A DNA stretch of 64,000 bases from Malurus cyaneus samueli (lineage: Eukaryota; Chordata; Aves; Passeriformes; Maluridae): assembly GCA_009741485.1 (NCBI GenBank), contig CM019220.1, positions 31,068,185-31,132,184 on the forward strand. Reading direction: 5' to 3'. The notes under the pieces are model-generated. The model was not told the DNA's origin. It was given only the letters and a program-made list of their open reading frames with translations, and ran no database searches. Each line of letters starts with the position of its first letter. Position 1 is the first letter of the stretch. Of the stretch, positions 1-12,870 are shown one piece after another. Position numbers and translations under genes: made by a program.

Positions 1-2840
1 CAAAATGCAGACATTCAGCCAGCACTGAGATTTAATTCCTCATCGAGTGTTTTCTCTCATCCTCTCTCAGGGTGAGAAGATGTGGTTTGCTTTGGTGGTG
101 GTTTTGTTTCCTCTTTTGCCTCGTCCCAAGAAGCAGTGTCAGTGGGGATGAGTGTGGGCAAACGTTCCCACATCGATCTTCTCTGGGAAATGCCTGCTTT
201 CCCACCCAGCCCAAATCAGAACCCACTCCTTTCTCACTGCATTTGCTCTTTACAATGTTAACTTTGAAATTAGCTGCAATTGCCTGGGCTTTCCAAAGAA
301 TTATTTTGGTTTTAGTGTCACTTTGCATTTGAGGACCATGATTCAATCAGCCTTCCCTCCAGAATAAGTATCATTCCTGTATCAACAACCCTTCAGCAGC
401 AGTGGGTTCTGCTCCTGCTTTTTACCCTCTTGGTGGGTATTTTGATGTTGGGCATGCTCCAGCTATCTGCAGAGACCCTTTTTCTCAGGCAGAACCAGTT
501 TGCTGCCAATGCAGTGTTTTTTAAGGGCAATGCATAGAAAAGGCAAGTTTGCCCCAGCCCAGGGACACTCAGAGATGTCAGACTGGTATTATGGGGTTAT
601 GGTCATTACTGTCTCTATAGAGCACCCAGACATTGAGGAGATGTGTTTCATCAGGTAAAAGGTTCCTTTCTCATCTGATCCTAGCACCAACCTTCATATT
701 TAATGAAACTCATTTGAACTCTGGAAAAAAATATTTCTATTGAAGTGAGTCAAACAAGCAGAGTCTCCTGAAGTGTGTACCATGTGTGAGTGTGACAGAC
801 ACTACCCGTGGTGTGTGGGTCACTTTGCTGCCTGAAGGTACTGATAAATCTGCTTTTCTCTCTGTCTCAGTTTCCTGAGTTATAATATTGGATTAGGGCT
901 CCTTAGAAATCTGCCAAAGATGATTTCTGTGGACCAGGCAGTAGAAAATTACCAACTCAAAGCTGTGTTCACCATTTAAAATAAAACCCTGGGGATGTCT
1001 TAACTTCCATGAAGGTCTCACAAATGAGTTTCCATCCTGTCTAACACAACCTCTGTAGCACTCATCAGTCAGCACAAGAGTGGCTGCCACAATCAGAAAC
1101 AATTACTCACTCTACTGCAGCTCCAAACACAGAGAATAATGAATACTTTTCACCAGCTTCTGCCACTTTATGTTTTCATATCAACCAGTCAATCACACTG
1201 TATAAAACAGCATGTGTCTGTTCATTAGGAGGAGAGAAAGTTGATTGGTACCAGAAGATGACTGCAGAGTGATTTAATTGTAGCCCTTTGGCACATCTGT
1301 GTTAGATATATTAGGGACTTAGACACTCCACACTGACAGCAACAATGGGAATTGCATTGGAATAATACAATTTTTAAAGCTGTACTTCCACATACAAAAA
1401 AGAAAAAACAAAACCCAAACCAACCTTTTTGATCTCTGTGATTAAATATTCCAGGTAATTGCACATCATCATTTATTCTTTCTTCTAAATCAGACAAAGC
1501 TGTTGACTCCCCGCTGCAGCACAAGCTAGCTGATCTATAAATAAGGAATATGTTCTTACAAAGAGAGTGCTCCTATTGATTGGTGAGATGTATTGTCACC
1601 ATTTCATTACACTTGATCATTATAGACTCCTCTCTTGCCAGAATTCTTTATTCATTGCCGAGTTAGAGACTTGCAAAGTTTGCAAAGACATCCCTGCCCG
1701 GTCTGTGGCTGGAGGGATGTTGTCTCCTGGTGAGAAGCAAGGTGTACTTGAGGGAAATTACTGGCAATGAGTCCTCTGTCATCTGAGAAAAACCCTGGAT
1801 TTTCTTCACTGTGTTTTTCAGAGTTTTTTCACCATTGCTGTCTTCTGGAAAGTGAGAGGGGATAGCCATGAGAGAACTGTGTTCTGGAAGGATTAATTAT
1901 GGACTGCAGTTTCTTAAGGAATTTTAGTCAATAGTCTCCTATTAATTCAAACAGAGAAAAGGAAGTCAAATACTGCTGAGCAAGAGTGATTCATGATTTT
2001 CTTAATGGCATTTGAGCTATTTAAATCCCAGAGTCAGCCCACCTGGGAAGCAGCTGCAGAGTGGCTGCTGTGCAAAGGGCAGGAGCTCAGGGCTGTGCTC
2101 TGGAGGTATCTCAGTGCAGCCCAGCTCAAGCACAGCATTTCTTCTTGCCAGGCAGCTTCAGCACAGCCCCCAGATTTGGCTGCTCCTGTACTGCCCCTTT
2201 CACAGCCTCTGCACCTCACTGAAGGCCATGGATCCATGAGCTGAAACCCAGCTCTCCTGAAAAGTGGGGGCATCTCATTTGTCATTTTATGAAGAAAACC
2301 CACGTTCCTCAAAAGCCAAAAGTCAAACAAATACAATATAGTACTTACTGTATTTTAAAACCATAAATTTCCATGCTTATTGAAACTTCCTGTTCCTTTT
2401 TTAGCAAAGTGCAAAGCGGGGCCGAATTAGGATCTGGAAACACCAGCAAAGCACAGGAGGTTTGTCCAGCACTGCCTTCCTGAGCAGCAGGGGCAGCCCT
2501 GGTCCCAGAGCAGAGGGCAGCTCCTTCCACATCCAGAGCCTGCCCCATCCTCGCTGGGGGTCAGGGACTCACACACTGCAGCACTGCTGATGTTTTTCCT
2601 CCATGAGCATTGGGCTGGGGGAGAATAAACCCTGCAGAAATGTAAACCCTACAACCCAAAGAGCAAGAGCACTGTTACAGCGTGACCCAGAGCACCCCAG
2701 TGAGCACTGAGCCACCCTTGTTAGGGAGCCAGCAAGCTTTCAAACCCTGATTGTGTCCCAACAATCCCAAAAGTGTCATTATGGGAAGAGCATGGCTGAG
2801 TGCCTTTTATTATTTCTGTTTCAAATGCATCCTGCACTAA
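1..2840. other. Non-coding stretch, no gene recognised
   Basis: AT-rich sequence with short chance open frames on both strands, none matching a known family. A TATAAAA lies at 1201-1207, but nothing downstream looks like an exon or a transcribed unit. The part from about 2040 to 2720 is richer in G+C and in CTG/CAG words than its surroundings, but is not a CpG island. No interspersed repeat was recognised. Confidence 0.65.
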
Positions 2841-3340
2841 AACATTTTTGTGGGGCTGGCAATTCTTTTTCAGAACCTGCTAATTATTTTTACAATCCGC
2901 AGTCCGCTCTTGGGTTCCTAATTGTGACTATTAATCCTCGCTCATCTCCGTGTCCTCGATGTGTGCGAGGCAATAAGGCACATTATGCTCAGCAGCACCC
3001 TGCCTCTTGACTCATTTGTCAGAAGGATTATTGTGCACTCGGTGCTGAATGTGAGGAATTAGCTGCATAAAGCTGGCCATTAAAAGGAATGGCTGTGTAT
3101 TACCTGTGCTGGGCATCGGGATGGAGATAGTAATTCCCTCCTCAAACGTGTCTCGCTGCTTTCAGTGAGATTCATACATGCTGCAAACAACTTGGAGGTG
3201 ATTTGAATGTAATTTCTCCTTTGTGTCAAGTCAAATGGTGGTATAATCATAATTAATAAGGACTGGACTCGACTTCAGTCTCTTGACTTGTATTTGATTT
3301 CCCAAGGAAATTTTTTAATCCATTTTAAAACACGGTAAGT
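2841..3340. promoter_or_regulatory. Candidate conserved non-coding (enhancer-like) block
   Basis: I count eleven CpG dinucleotides between 2898 and 3271, against a background where CpG is rare, and the block resembles no repeat I know. It carries an AT-rich homeodomain-type word around 3249-3259 (ATAATTAATAA type). No reading frame looks coding. CpG retention and mixed-composition words are common in vertebrate conserved non-coding elements, but conservation cannot be seen from one sequence. The call and its limits are inference. Confidence 0.3.
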
Positions 3341-5499
3341 ACAGAACATGCTCTGCTGTTTCCAAAATGAGATCAGGCAGCTACCTGCACACGTTAGCAC
3401 CAAAGGTCTGACAGATATTTATAATTACCTCTTGTCAACACAGCCAAGACAAGGCAGTAACCCTGCTGCTGTGTTCAAAGGCAGGGAAGAAGAGTCAGGC
3501 CTGAGTACTATCTGTTTCCCTTAAGCTGTGTTGGAATGATGCACTTTCCAACTCTCTCTTCTAGAAAAGAAATTCCTTTATTTCTGCCTAATGATTGTTG
3601 TCCATCCAGGCATCTCTGGACAGCTTTCAGTGAGGGTTGTTTGATGGTGAAATCCATTAGTCTCTGCCTTATCCGAATGGCAGCTGGCACTGCCCCTACC
3701 CTCACTGCCAGAGACAGCAGCCAAATATTTTCTGCTAGCAAACTATGGAGAAGTCTGCTTGAGCATTCATCTATACTAAAATTTGGCCCATTATTTTCAT
3801 GGACAGCTCTCAAGCTGCACAAAGGTCTGTTCTTTTCTTGGCTGGTGATTATTCATATTCATCAAACGCGCTCTACAAGGCCACCACTGGGAGAAAAATG
3901 GCAGAGAGTCACTTCAGTGGTTATGTCCTGTCAGTCCTAGCTGTGTTGTGGCCAGGGACAGCCAGAGCCTGTGGGCCTCATCCTTGGTGGGTGGTTGGGG
4001 TTCACAGATTTCCAAATTCTCACCACAGCCTCTGCTCTGGGCTCTCACACAAATCCACCATCACCTCTCACACAAATCCACCATCACCTCTCAGCGCTGG
4101 CATTGAGTCCACCAGTGAGATGAGCAGGTCAGACTTCTCACATCCTCCTTCATCACCAGGGGCCTGGTTTTCCCTGGATTTTCCCTTGGACTGGGTGACT
4201 TTTCATTCCTCCTACCAAGGTACAGCCTCCTCTGGCAGGGAGGATTCACCCACCCCGTGCCTTGTTCACATAGTGTTCAGGGTGAGCCCAGCCCTTGTTT
4301 CATATTGGGATGCTTCAGCACTCAACCTGCTCAGCTAATTCCTATCCCAGTGGTCCTTTCTGTCTGTGTTTCCTTATCAGGGAAGAGTCCCATCAGATAA
4401 GGACTCCTGTGGGAGAAGGCAGAGAGCCACATGCACCAGTCCTCCTGAAATAATAATATTTGTCTCACTTGAAGTGATTGGTGTTGGTGTGGTGCTCTCG
4501 TGGTTCAACTCAGTTGAAAATCTCCTCCCAAACTTTGTAGCTGCTTCAATTGTGGAAGGACAAAACCCTTCCCTCTCCTTTGTCTGGGACAAGCTTTCCT
4601 AGATGATCACAGTGATCCTGGCAAATCCTGAAGATCCACCAACCTGAAGATCAGTATGTGCCTACAGGTAACTGGGGTGACACGCCCCAAGGGGAAATGC
4701 TCCCTTAGGAGATTTTTGCAGGACACGAGCAAACAACCATTCCCTGCAGTCAGTCAGCTCCTGCAAGAGGAGCACTGTGCTGTCCCCATCAGCTGCTGAC
4801 ACCAGGAGCCCACCCAGACAGAGATTGTCACTGTTCTGGATGACAAAAATGACTCTGCCGGAGTCTGGAATTCAGGCTGCCTTAGCAGAGCTGCTTCTCT
4901 GCTCTGCATCTTCTCCCCTGCCTCATCCCAGCCATTTAGTTGCTCGCTTTCTGTTTCAAAAGATGGCGTTTATTGTAATTCTTTGTTCCCATTCACTCCA
5001 TTAAGCTTCCACTTTCAATCATCACTGAAGCACTTGGCTGCGCTGCCAAGCGAGCCTCTGCATCTGGATCCTGCTGCAACAGCCTGTGCCCTTATTTATC
5101 ACTTTGCTGACGCTGGACTGATAAAACTTATCTTCTCTGGAGGCTGCTGCAGGGGAGGGGCCTTCAAAATAAAATGGGATTTTCAGTGTGTGAAGATAGC
5201 GCTGTTCCAAGGAGAAAGAATGGAGGTGGTTTTTGCCTGGCGTGGTGTGGCCTCAGCCTGGGGCCAGCACACAAGGGGGAAAACTGTGTCAGAAACAGCG
5301 TGTTATGCTCTCCCATATTCATTTATTTTTCATTCTGAAGTTTGCAGCAAGCGTGCCAAGAAAGCTGGAGCAGAAGAGCACTTATCTGAGTGGGAGACGG
5401 GAAATGCGTTTCTGGAGTGAGGGGTGAGAAAGGTGCTTTCTGCAAGAAATTGTAACTAGTTAAATATGAAACAGACAAAATCCAGGGAAAATGAGATTT
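3341..5499. other. Non-coding stretch with the window's longest chance ORF
   Basis: The longest open frame in the window (3799-4338 on the plus strand, 179 codons) lies here. Its product is rich in Ser, His and Pro, resembles no family I know, and spans a 23-bp tandem duplication that would shift a reading frame. I treat it as chance. A perfect 10-bp word (CCTGAAGATC) occurs twice close together near 4627-4653. No exon, RNA gene or interspersed repeat was recognised. Confidence 0.6.
4043..4088. repeat. Perfect 23-bp tandem duplication
   Basis: Two identical 23-bp units (4043-4065 and 4066-4088) follow each other directly, with five bases of a third unit. Because the unit is not a multiple of three, it moves the reading frame, which argues against the overlapping 179-codon frame being a real gene. 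It probably arose by replication slippage. Confidence 0.95.
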
Positions 5500-5521
5500 A
5501 AAAAAAAAAAAAAAAAAAAAA
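5500..5521 (+). repeat. A22 homopolymer
   Basis: A run of 22 A residues, followed 27 bases later by a second run of 12 A (5549-5560). No polyadenylation signal or retrocopy body was recognised just upstream, so I see it only as a simple repeat. It ends a few bases before the probable LTR starting at 5531. Confidence 0.95.
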
Positions 5522-5530
5522 GTTTAGTGC

Positions 5531-6045
5531 TGTCCCTCCATGCAAAGGAAAAAAAAAAAAGGAAAAGCTGGTTTACACAGGTGAGCCAGATACAGATTCA
5601 CTTGTGAGTTCACTCACCAAGGTGATGCTTCCTTAGAAAACAGGCAAAGGCCAAACAAGAAAATACCTGCACCTGCAGGCAAGGTGGGCGCAGGGAGGAG
5701 TGAAACCAGGTGCAAAAGGTTAATGTTTGAGCAATGAGGGCTGACAGGCTATAAAGGAGAGTCCAGAGAGTAGAGAGGGCTGATAGAGGAAAACACAGAG
5801 ACTTTGGGCTGGAGATTTAGGCTGGAATGGCTCTCCTTTCTGCCTGACTGAAGACATCTACCTTTGCTTGTGAGTTTTATAGTTATAGCTTAGCAGTGGC
5901 TTAAAGCTTAAGCATTTAGAAGATTGACTTTGTCTGTTTTTTCCTGGGTTTGAATGTTGCTCTTCTCGTGGTCTTGAACCAACTAAGTTACTGGAGTAAT
6001 CTTTCTTCCTTTAGAAAAGAATTAAAACCCCACAAAACTCTTTCA
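5531..6045 (+). mobile_element. Probable solo LTR of an endogenous retrovirus (ERVL-like, 5-bp target duplication)
   Basis: The 515-bp segment starts TGTCCC, ends TTTCA, and has AGTGC on both sides (5526-5530 and 6046-6050). In the plus orientation it has a TATA box (TATAAA, 5750-5755) about 220 bp from the start and an ATTAAA polyadenylation signal at 6021-6026, about 20 bp before the end. That is the expected order of U3, R and a short U5. No retroviral coding sequence lies on either side, so it would be a solo LTR. A 5-bp duplication is the size usual for ERVL. Weak points: only one copy is present, I chose the boundaries by looking for the duplication, and by my rough estimate a 5-bp match among the TG/CA pairs scanned has about a one-in-six chance of arising at random. 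The A12 run at 5549-5560 lies inside it. Confidence 0.45.
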
Positions 6046-6050
6046 AGTGC

Positions 6051-9000
6051 TGTTTATCAAGGGCAGTAGTGCTTTCTATCTTTGTTTAAGGCTTTCTGTG
6101 CTCAAGGCACCCTCTGAATCCAAAGAGCAGAAGAATCCCTGATGTGGGAAGAGACAAGAGTTTTCATGTTCTTGAAATATTTAAAGCAGTTTGATGTCCT
6201 ATAAAATTATTATTTTAGGGAAGCTATAAAGTTTAAGGTTGCTCTCCACTTTTCTTTTGTTTAAGGAGGAAGTTCTGAGTGCAGACAGTAATTCAGAACT
6301 CCTTCTGGAAGAAATACTTCAGCAAGAGTCCTGAGATAGAGCCAGAGTGCAGAGACAGACTTCTCTGTCTTCCCTAAGCTTTAACATCTGAATTCAGTGA
6401 AATAAGAAAGTTGCAGCTTTATAGCCAGATATTTGGGATATACAGAATGAAACATCTTAGCTTGAGTTAGTCAAGAGTTTCCCAGTTTTTTGTTTAACAA
6501 ACAGCTGCATGGGCTATTAGAAGTGGCAGCATATGGAATAATAATTGAAGAAAAATCCTTTTGCCATTGCTTGGTTTGAAGATTTTTGGTCTCTGCTTAA
6601 CATTTAAAAACCTAAGTGATGCATCTGTTCAGAAAGAGAAACAACTGCAGACAAAGGCCATAACTGATTTTCTCATTATTATTTTTATAAGTGTCACATT
6701 TAAATCAAAATTTTCTTTTCCTGTTCACATTTTAGTTGTACTGAGGCAGGTGGGTGCTCAGGAAGCAGTCATATTAAATTTTTATAAGGCCTCTGTGAGA
6801 GTTAGGAATTTGTTCCCTCTCTTGTCAGGAAGAAATGTAACTTTGCAACTGATTAAATTGATCAGATGAAATATTAAGCATGAGTAATGTGGGTTTTTCA
6901 AACCCTTCTCGACTGGCCAGTGGCTATCGCAGGTTCTTCACTATAAGCCACATATTAAAAGGGAATAAAAAATAGTCAATTGATCAAGACTTAAAACTAA
7001 AGGATCAGTGCTCTGATGGCATTTACTCCCACACCTAGCAGTTTCTGAAACAAAGCTGAGATTTCCTCATTCTACTCTTGGCTAGACAAACATTGGCAGA
7101 TCACATCTCCTTATGGGATAGAAATAAGTTGCAGGGGAAAGTTTTGGAATCATTATGCAAATTAGGAAAAACCCCAACATGTTACTTCTGAAACTGCCAT
7201 ATTTTTCCCCCTTTTAGGGGTAAAGTCTTCAATAATAGCAATGTGTTCCAGAAACTATTTATACATTTTTCATATAGAACAGAGTAATATCTCTATTGGG
7301 AGAGGGGATTATGCTCCTCAAAGTCAACATTTTTCTCTTTGCTTAATAATTTTTGTATAGATTGTCTCAATTGTATTTTGAAACACTCCATACCAAAATC
7401 TTTTTTTTCTAAGCTTTTTCCTCTTTTCTGGCTTTTGCTGCAGAAGTACAGAAATAAATCAAAAGCTGGAATTTGAAGTACTTAGGCTGTAATAAGTTTC
7501 ATTCTTTTCCTCTGTCTCTGTCTTATGCTTGCTGCCGAAGTGTGGCTGAGTGATCTGAGTTGTAGGACACTTTCTGTGAGATAAGAGCAAGAGAAGAATT
7601 GAAATGGTGAGATAAGAGCTAGATGTATTGCCAAGTACATTTTCCCTGTGGAATGGAATAAGTGAGCAAATGAGGACCTTTGGGATGGCCATGAAGAGTT
7701 CAGAAAAGCAACATGGCATCCCAGTGTGCCATGCCTGCAGTGTGGGTGGGATTTGTGTTGAGTCCCAAATTATTCTACTGAGTGCATTTCTTCCCTCTCT
7801 CAAAAGTAACATGACATTTGTACAATATCTTTTTGTGTCTCTTAAAAGCTGTCATGAATACCTTGAGAATTTTGTGTTTAAATGCAATAACTTTCTGAGT
7901 CTATACGGGTAGCTTAAGATGAAGCAAATAGGAAGCAATTTAATTTGCAATTTCAATTCATGCTGTGGAAAAGCTAGATGTTTATTCCAGCTGGTATGAA
8001 AGTGAGGAGCAGCGGTGAAGCCAACAGAACAAAAAAATATTTTGCACTCTTTGAAGCCTGTTGCCACACCGAGTTTGAATATCCATCTCGTAATGATGTT
8101 TCATACTTTGAAATATGACAAAGTCCATAGCCACTGCTTGTGATTCCTGACAGTGAAAAGCTAAAAGATTGGCATTTGGTAGGTGGTGGGTCTCTGTAAG
8201 CCAAAAAAATTCAAGCCAAAAATCACTGCTTAGCTGAAGGATGCTTGGAAAAGCTAGCAATGCTTTCAGCAACAGCACTGGAAAAGTAGATTTGACAACT
8301 CTTTCACAATTAGCAAAAAACTAAAAAGATGACAAGAGAAGTCCCTGTGCTTTTTGGAACAGTTCTGGGAGGCTTGTGTGTAGTTTTGCCATATGGTTTT
8401 TTCTGCCTTTCCAAAAAGAGGAAAAAAAAGGCTCGTTCCCAGAACAAGGTATCATTGCAAAGATTTTATGTGACTGGTCTAAATATGTGGAACATGCAAC
8501 TCCCAGCTTGATAAATCAACAGTCTCACAGGCACATCTGAACTCTGTTATACTGAAATGGAGATGGGAACCAAAGTGAATCATAGTAGCACCTTTGAGTC
8601 AAAAAAACATAAATGACTGTTGCAGCATTAAGTTTTTATATAAAGTTAATTAAGTTAACAATAGTTTATTCTCTTAATGCTGTTAAACCTCTTAGAAGTT
8701 TTTTTTGTTCTGAAGAAAGCAAATGTTCAGTTTCATTAAAGGGGACTTCAAGTTTTGTGTCAGTAGGGTTATTGTTTTTTGTAATATTTTGATTCATTAT
8801 GTATTTATACAAGTCACATATTTTAATGTCTGAACAGCCTTTATCTGTTGCTGCATGGGAGAGTTTATCTGAAGCTGGGAGGATACAATGACTTAGCCTT
8901 TCATAATGAGGAAAAATTTGTGTATTTCCTTTCAAAGAAAATAAAGAAGTGCTAGGAGAAATTTGTTTTCAGGGAATCAGTATATGGAAGTAATGCTTTT

Positions 9001-12000
9001 TGTATTCCTTCTTTGCCCTGCAAAGAGAGCACTTGTGTGACTTTGTGCAAAGCAAATCCTGTAGTGCTGTGATTATATGCAGCTAAAGGGGGTTTTGCCT
9101 GCCATCAGTGTGCTGCTCTTAATCCAGCTGGGTCTGAGTCCGACATTCCTGAGTCAAATTGGTGAAATCACCTCGATTAGATGCTCTAATGGGTGTGAGA
9201 CAAGGGGCAGGGACTGTCACTGTCACAGGTCTGGAGAAGGGGAGTGCTGCTGTAGGAGAGCACAGGATCATCCCTCACCCCACACACAAGCAGAGCAGCC
9301 ATAAGCACACAAACATTCTGAATGTTTTTTGCTCTGTCTCTTTATTCTTTCCTACACTGAACCTTTCCAAGCAAAAAGTGCTGCAGCCGATATTTCAGTA
9401 CCAGAGGTACCAGCCAGGGCACCTCCTTCTGCTGTGTGCTGCTTGTTTATGATTATTCAAACTTGGATTCCTCCAAATATTCAGGAGCACCTGGGCAAGG
9501 GCTGCTCTGAATGCCAGAAAGCTCATGTGTCTAGCAGATTGGAAAGTTCCACACTGGCTGGCCATGGTGTATCGAGCTGAATTACAGGAATCAGCAATCT
9601 CACAGAAGGAGCTTTCATCTCCAGGGTCTGGTCAGTGTGGCATCAGATCAGGTGCCCAGGGGAAGGTGTTGTGACTTTTACTCCAAATGCTCGATGGTGC
9701 AGAGATAAGCAGCTGTGCTCTGAGTCGCTGGTGGTGCAGAATTGAAGCAGAGGTTTGGTTTTATGATGTGGAAGAGCAGCTGATAGGTGTGGGTTCACAG
9801 GTGAGCTTTGAACAGTCCTGCACTGGCACTTCCACTCTGGAATTCACATCCCATTTCAGACCTGCCTCAGCATAGATTTGTGTCTGACATTCCAGGTAGT
9901 GACTGGAGCAGGAAGCAAAAGGAGCTTCCCACCTCCCACCAGCCCTTTTTCCATGCAATGACTTTACCCCATAAATAGAGTCAGAATTGGAAGTTCCTCA
10001 GCACAGTTCAGGTACTAAAATCATCCTTTGCTATGCTGTGCTTGCCTTCACCAAAGTTTTGTCTTCTGTGCTGGAGACCTTAAAAGCAATTATGTTCTAT
10101 AGAAACAACAAAGTTCATATTTCACAGAGCAGAGGCAGAAAACTCCTACCAAAAAATCAGGCATTTAAAATTACATTAGAAAGACTCCACCAGTCTTTGC
10201 TTAGTATCTCTTCTGTCAATGTGTCTATCACTGAACCATGCATAAAATGGGCATCCTTCATCTTTTATATCTTTCAGTGATGCCATTATCATTTTAATGA
10301 TTTTTCATGATCTCTGTTCTGCCTTAATTTGGTCATTAATGTGCTGCTGGAAGTAAAGCTTTGGAATAATCCCTTTTCCATCTTTTAATTTTTTCCTGTG
10401 TTTGCATTCAGCGGAGAGTTGGGAACAGAAGGCAGCTCTGGGGTTTCTCTTGCTGCCACTCAGATACCCACTGCTGCCCTTGACATGAGAAACTCGCTCG
10501 TGCTCTGACTTAAAGATGGGGTGTGAGGGTGTTCTGAGGGATGGACAAGGACGAGGGTGTTTTTTCCCCTGGCTCAGGGAATGACCACTCTCCTGCCTGC
10601 AGAGTTTTAGCAGGCAGGGCAGAGAGGACAGACCCTGCTGCACAGCAGCTGCTAGGGTGCTTTGGGATGCAGAGCAGAGCACCAGCTCTGCTTTCTGCTC
10701 TGCCTTTTAAACCCAAACTTCCCAAAGGTCCAGGGATCATTTAACTTGGAAAATGAATGGACTGTTCCCATAAAAGCAGTGATGCATGTGGCTACCCTGG
10801 TAACTCCTCGGGGTGCCTGTAGGATCAAGATTTGTTCTTGGCCAGCTGGGATCACCCCTTGTAGTTTAAACTGTTGTGCAGAACACAAGCCTGTCATCTG
10901 GAAAGGGACAGGGAACCACCAGCCTTATTAACAGGGGGTGCCGGGGGAAAACCACAGAGGCTTGATCTCCACAAACTGTGTGGGAGCGTTTTGCAGTTAC
11001 TGCAACAAACATCATCAACTGCTGCCTCACTTTGAGAAAATAAAACGTAGTTTCCAGCTGACTCTGAAATTCCAACAATTAGGAATGGCTCCAGTGCCCC
11101 AGAGTGACATAGAGATTGAAGGACTGAGAGATGAGTCCTCCTGTTTTCCTGAACAGAGATACCCAAATATTTCTACTACACTGAAACAATTGATGGAAGC
11201 AAGATGGCAGGTGAAAGCCCTCAAACTAATTTGTAAGCAGGTGAAAATGGGTGACTGATGTCTGAGGCTGACACTCAGGAGAAGTGGAAGAAGGATGTCA
11301 GGAAATTATTTCAAACTGTAGGATGTAGGTCACAGGAGAGGTACAGGTGATTGCTGGAGAAGGGTGCAGAGCTAACATACAGAAATTACAGTGATTGCTT
11401 TTTCTTTTATATGTCAGCCAATCCATGCCTCTCTTTTTTTAATTAAAATGGATGAAAAGCTAATCTATGGAAAATTATCTGCATTGAGAAAGTGAACAAG
11501 GGGAACAATATCTTCATGAATCTGAGAGAAATGGGGAAGCCCATTACCTTGTCTCTATGACATTAAGCCTTTTTCTGTTACATTTCCTTGTGTAATAGCT
11601 GCTCTTTTTGAACACAATGGCATTTTTCATCTAATCTGATGATGATTCAAAGCATTTATGCATCCTACTTATAATGTGAACCACTGCTCTTTCACCACAG
11701 GGTTCACATTTAAGATGAGACTGCTGTGATTTTCACTGCTGATCTGGTTGAAGGTCATTTACTTTAGGAAATGGAGAGGGCAGTTGCCAAAAGGTAATCT
11801 CCTTTCATTTTACCTGGCAGTTGCCTGTCAAGTTCAAATGATGGCATTAAAAAACCACTCTTGCAGCCTGTCTATAGTCTAGCTTAACAAAAAAAATATT
11901 TGTAGCTGAGACACAATGCCATGGTTTCTCAGCAAATTTGAATCTCAGGTTTTCCAGAAGGTTTGCTTTGCTGATATGGTCTCACAGAACGTGTCTGATT

Positions 12001-12560
12001 GAGTGCTTGTTTTAAATGCAGGGTCCAGTGTGTAACTCCAGGTCATGATCATGGAATTTATGACATGTTGGGTCATATTCTGTCATAATAGTCCTCACAG
12101 CAATTATGTTTTCTTTTGCTTTTTCTCCTTCAAAACTAAAAATTCTTGATATAATTTCAGAATGAAGCTATTTCTTCATATTCACTCTGAGTGTGGAATT
12201 GTGTATAAACAAAGTCAAAACATCAGCCCATCAAGTCATGCATTGTATAAATTCACCTGATCTTAGATCCTCTAGTTCAGGGAAGAACAGTATTTCAGGT
12301 TATCTTAATAATTTTCATACAGTGCATTAAAATACATGTGAATATTCTGTTTCTCTTTGGGCAAAATGGAGTAGTCAAGCCCATTATCAGTGGCTACAAG
12401 CTGTAGCTGAAAATGTTTCAAGTGAAAATTTATTTAAAGGTCAGATCACATTCTGAAAGGCACAATACCTAAGTAGTCCCATGGTCCATGCTTCAACCTG
12501 TTTTCTTCTGTGAAAAGATGAAAATTTCCAGACCACAGGCAGTGCTATTGCATTTCAGAG
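6051..12560. other. Non-coding stretch, no gene recognised
   Basis: Mostly AT-rich sequence. Open frames are short and unfamiliar. One at 9077-9304 begins with a signal-peptide-like hydrophobic stretch and then has several Cys residues, but shows no known Cys pattern. A 13-bp word (GTGAGATAAGAGC) occurs at 7576-7588 and 7607-7619. A 9-bp perfect hairpin lies at 10592-10618 in a G+C-richer patch (10400-10750). No LINE, LTR or RNA gene was recognised. Confidence 0.6.
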
Positions 12561-12566
12561 TCCGTG

Positions 12567-12865
12567 AACACACAAACGTGTGTTTGTTTTACAAGAACAC
12601 CGCTGCTAAGGGAAGGCAAATGTGACCTCCCCTCCAAAAACCTGTCCTTAAAGGAGTCTGTAATACAGACTGACACCAACATCACACACATGGCGTGAAG
12701 CAGAAAGGGATCAAACACTCCCCCTTTGCCATCAGGCGTTTCCAAATGTCCTTTGCGCTGTCTGTGTGCAGAGTATTTTAGGAAAAGGCTGGGAGCATTA
12801 AACTGAGCTTGGTGAAAAAGGGCCAACATATGGCCCTCTCTGCGTGGTGCCCGCTCTGAGAGCGG
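12567..12865. repeat. Cluster of four short perfect inverted repeats
   Basis: Within 300 bp are AACACAC/GTGTGTT (12567-12584, 4-base loop), AGTCTGT/ACAGACT (12655-12671, 3-base loop), GGGCC/GGCCC (12820-12836, 7-base loop) and the 15-bp near-palindrome CCGCTCTGAGAGCGG (12851-12865). The block is richer in CpG than its surroundings and overlaps a 164-codon minus-strand frame that I do not believe is coding. Single 7-bp inverted repeats are expected by chance many times in 64 kb; only their closeness stands out. Confidence 0.8.
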
Positions 12866-12870
12866 CATCA

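Noticed and set aside
1201..1207. TATAAAA as a core promoter
   Set aside because: No initiator, CpG island, exon or open frame of interest follows; the word is frequent in AT-rich DNA.
3799..4338. Longest open frame (179 codons, plus)
   Set aside because: No family resemblance, low-complexity Ser/Pro/His composition, and it crosses a 23-bp tandem duplication that would shift the frame.
10592..10618. Perfect 9-bp hairpin CCTGCCTGC/GCAGGCAGG
   Set aside because: Two or three 9-bp perfect inverted repeats with short loops are expected by chance in 64 kb.
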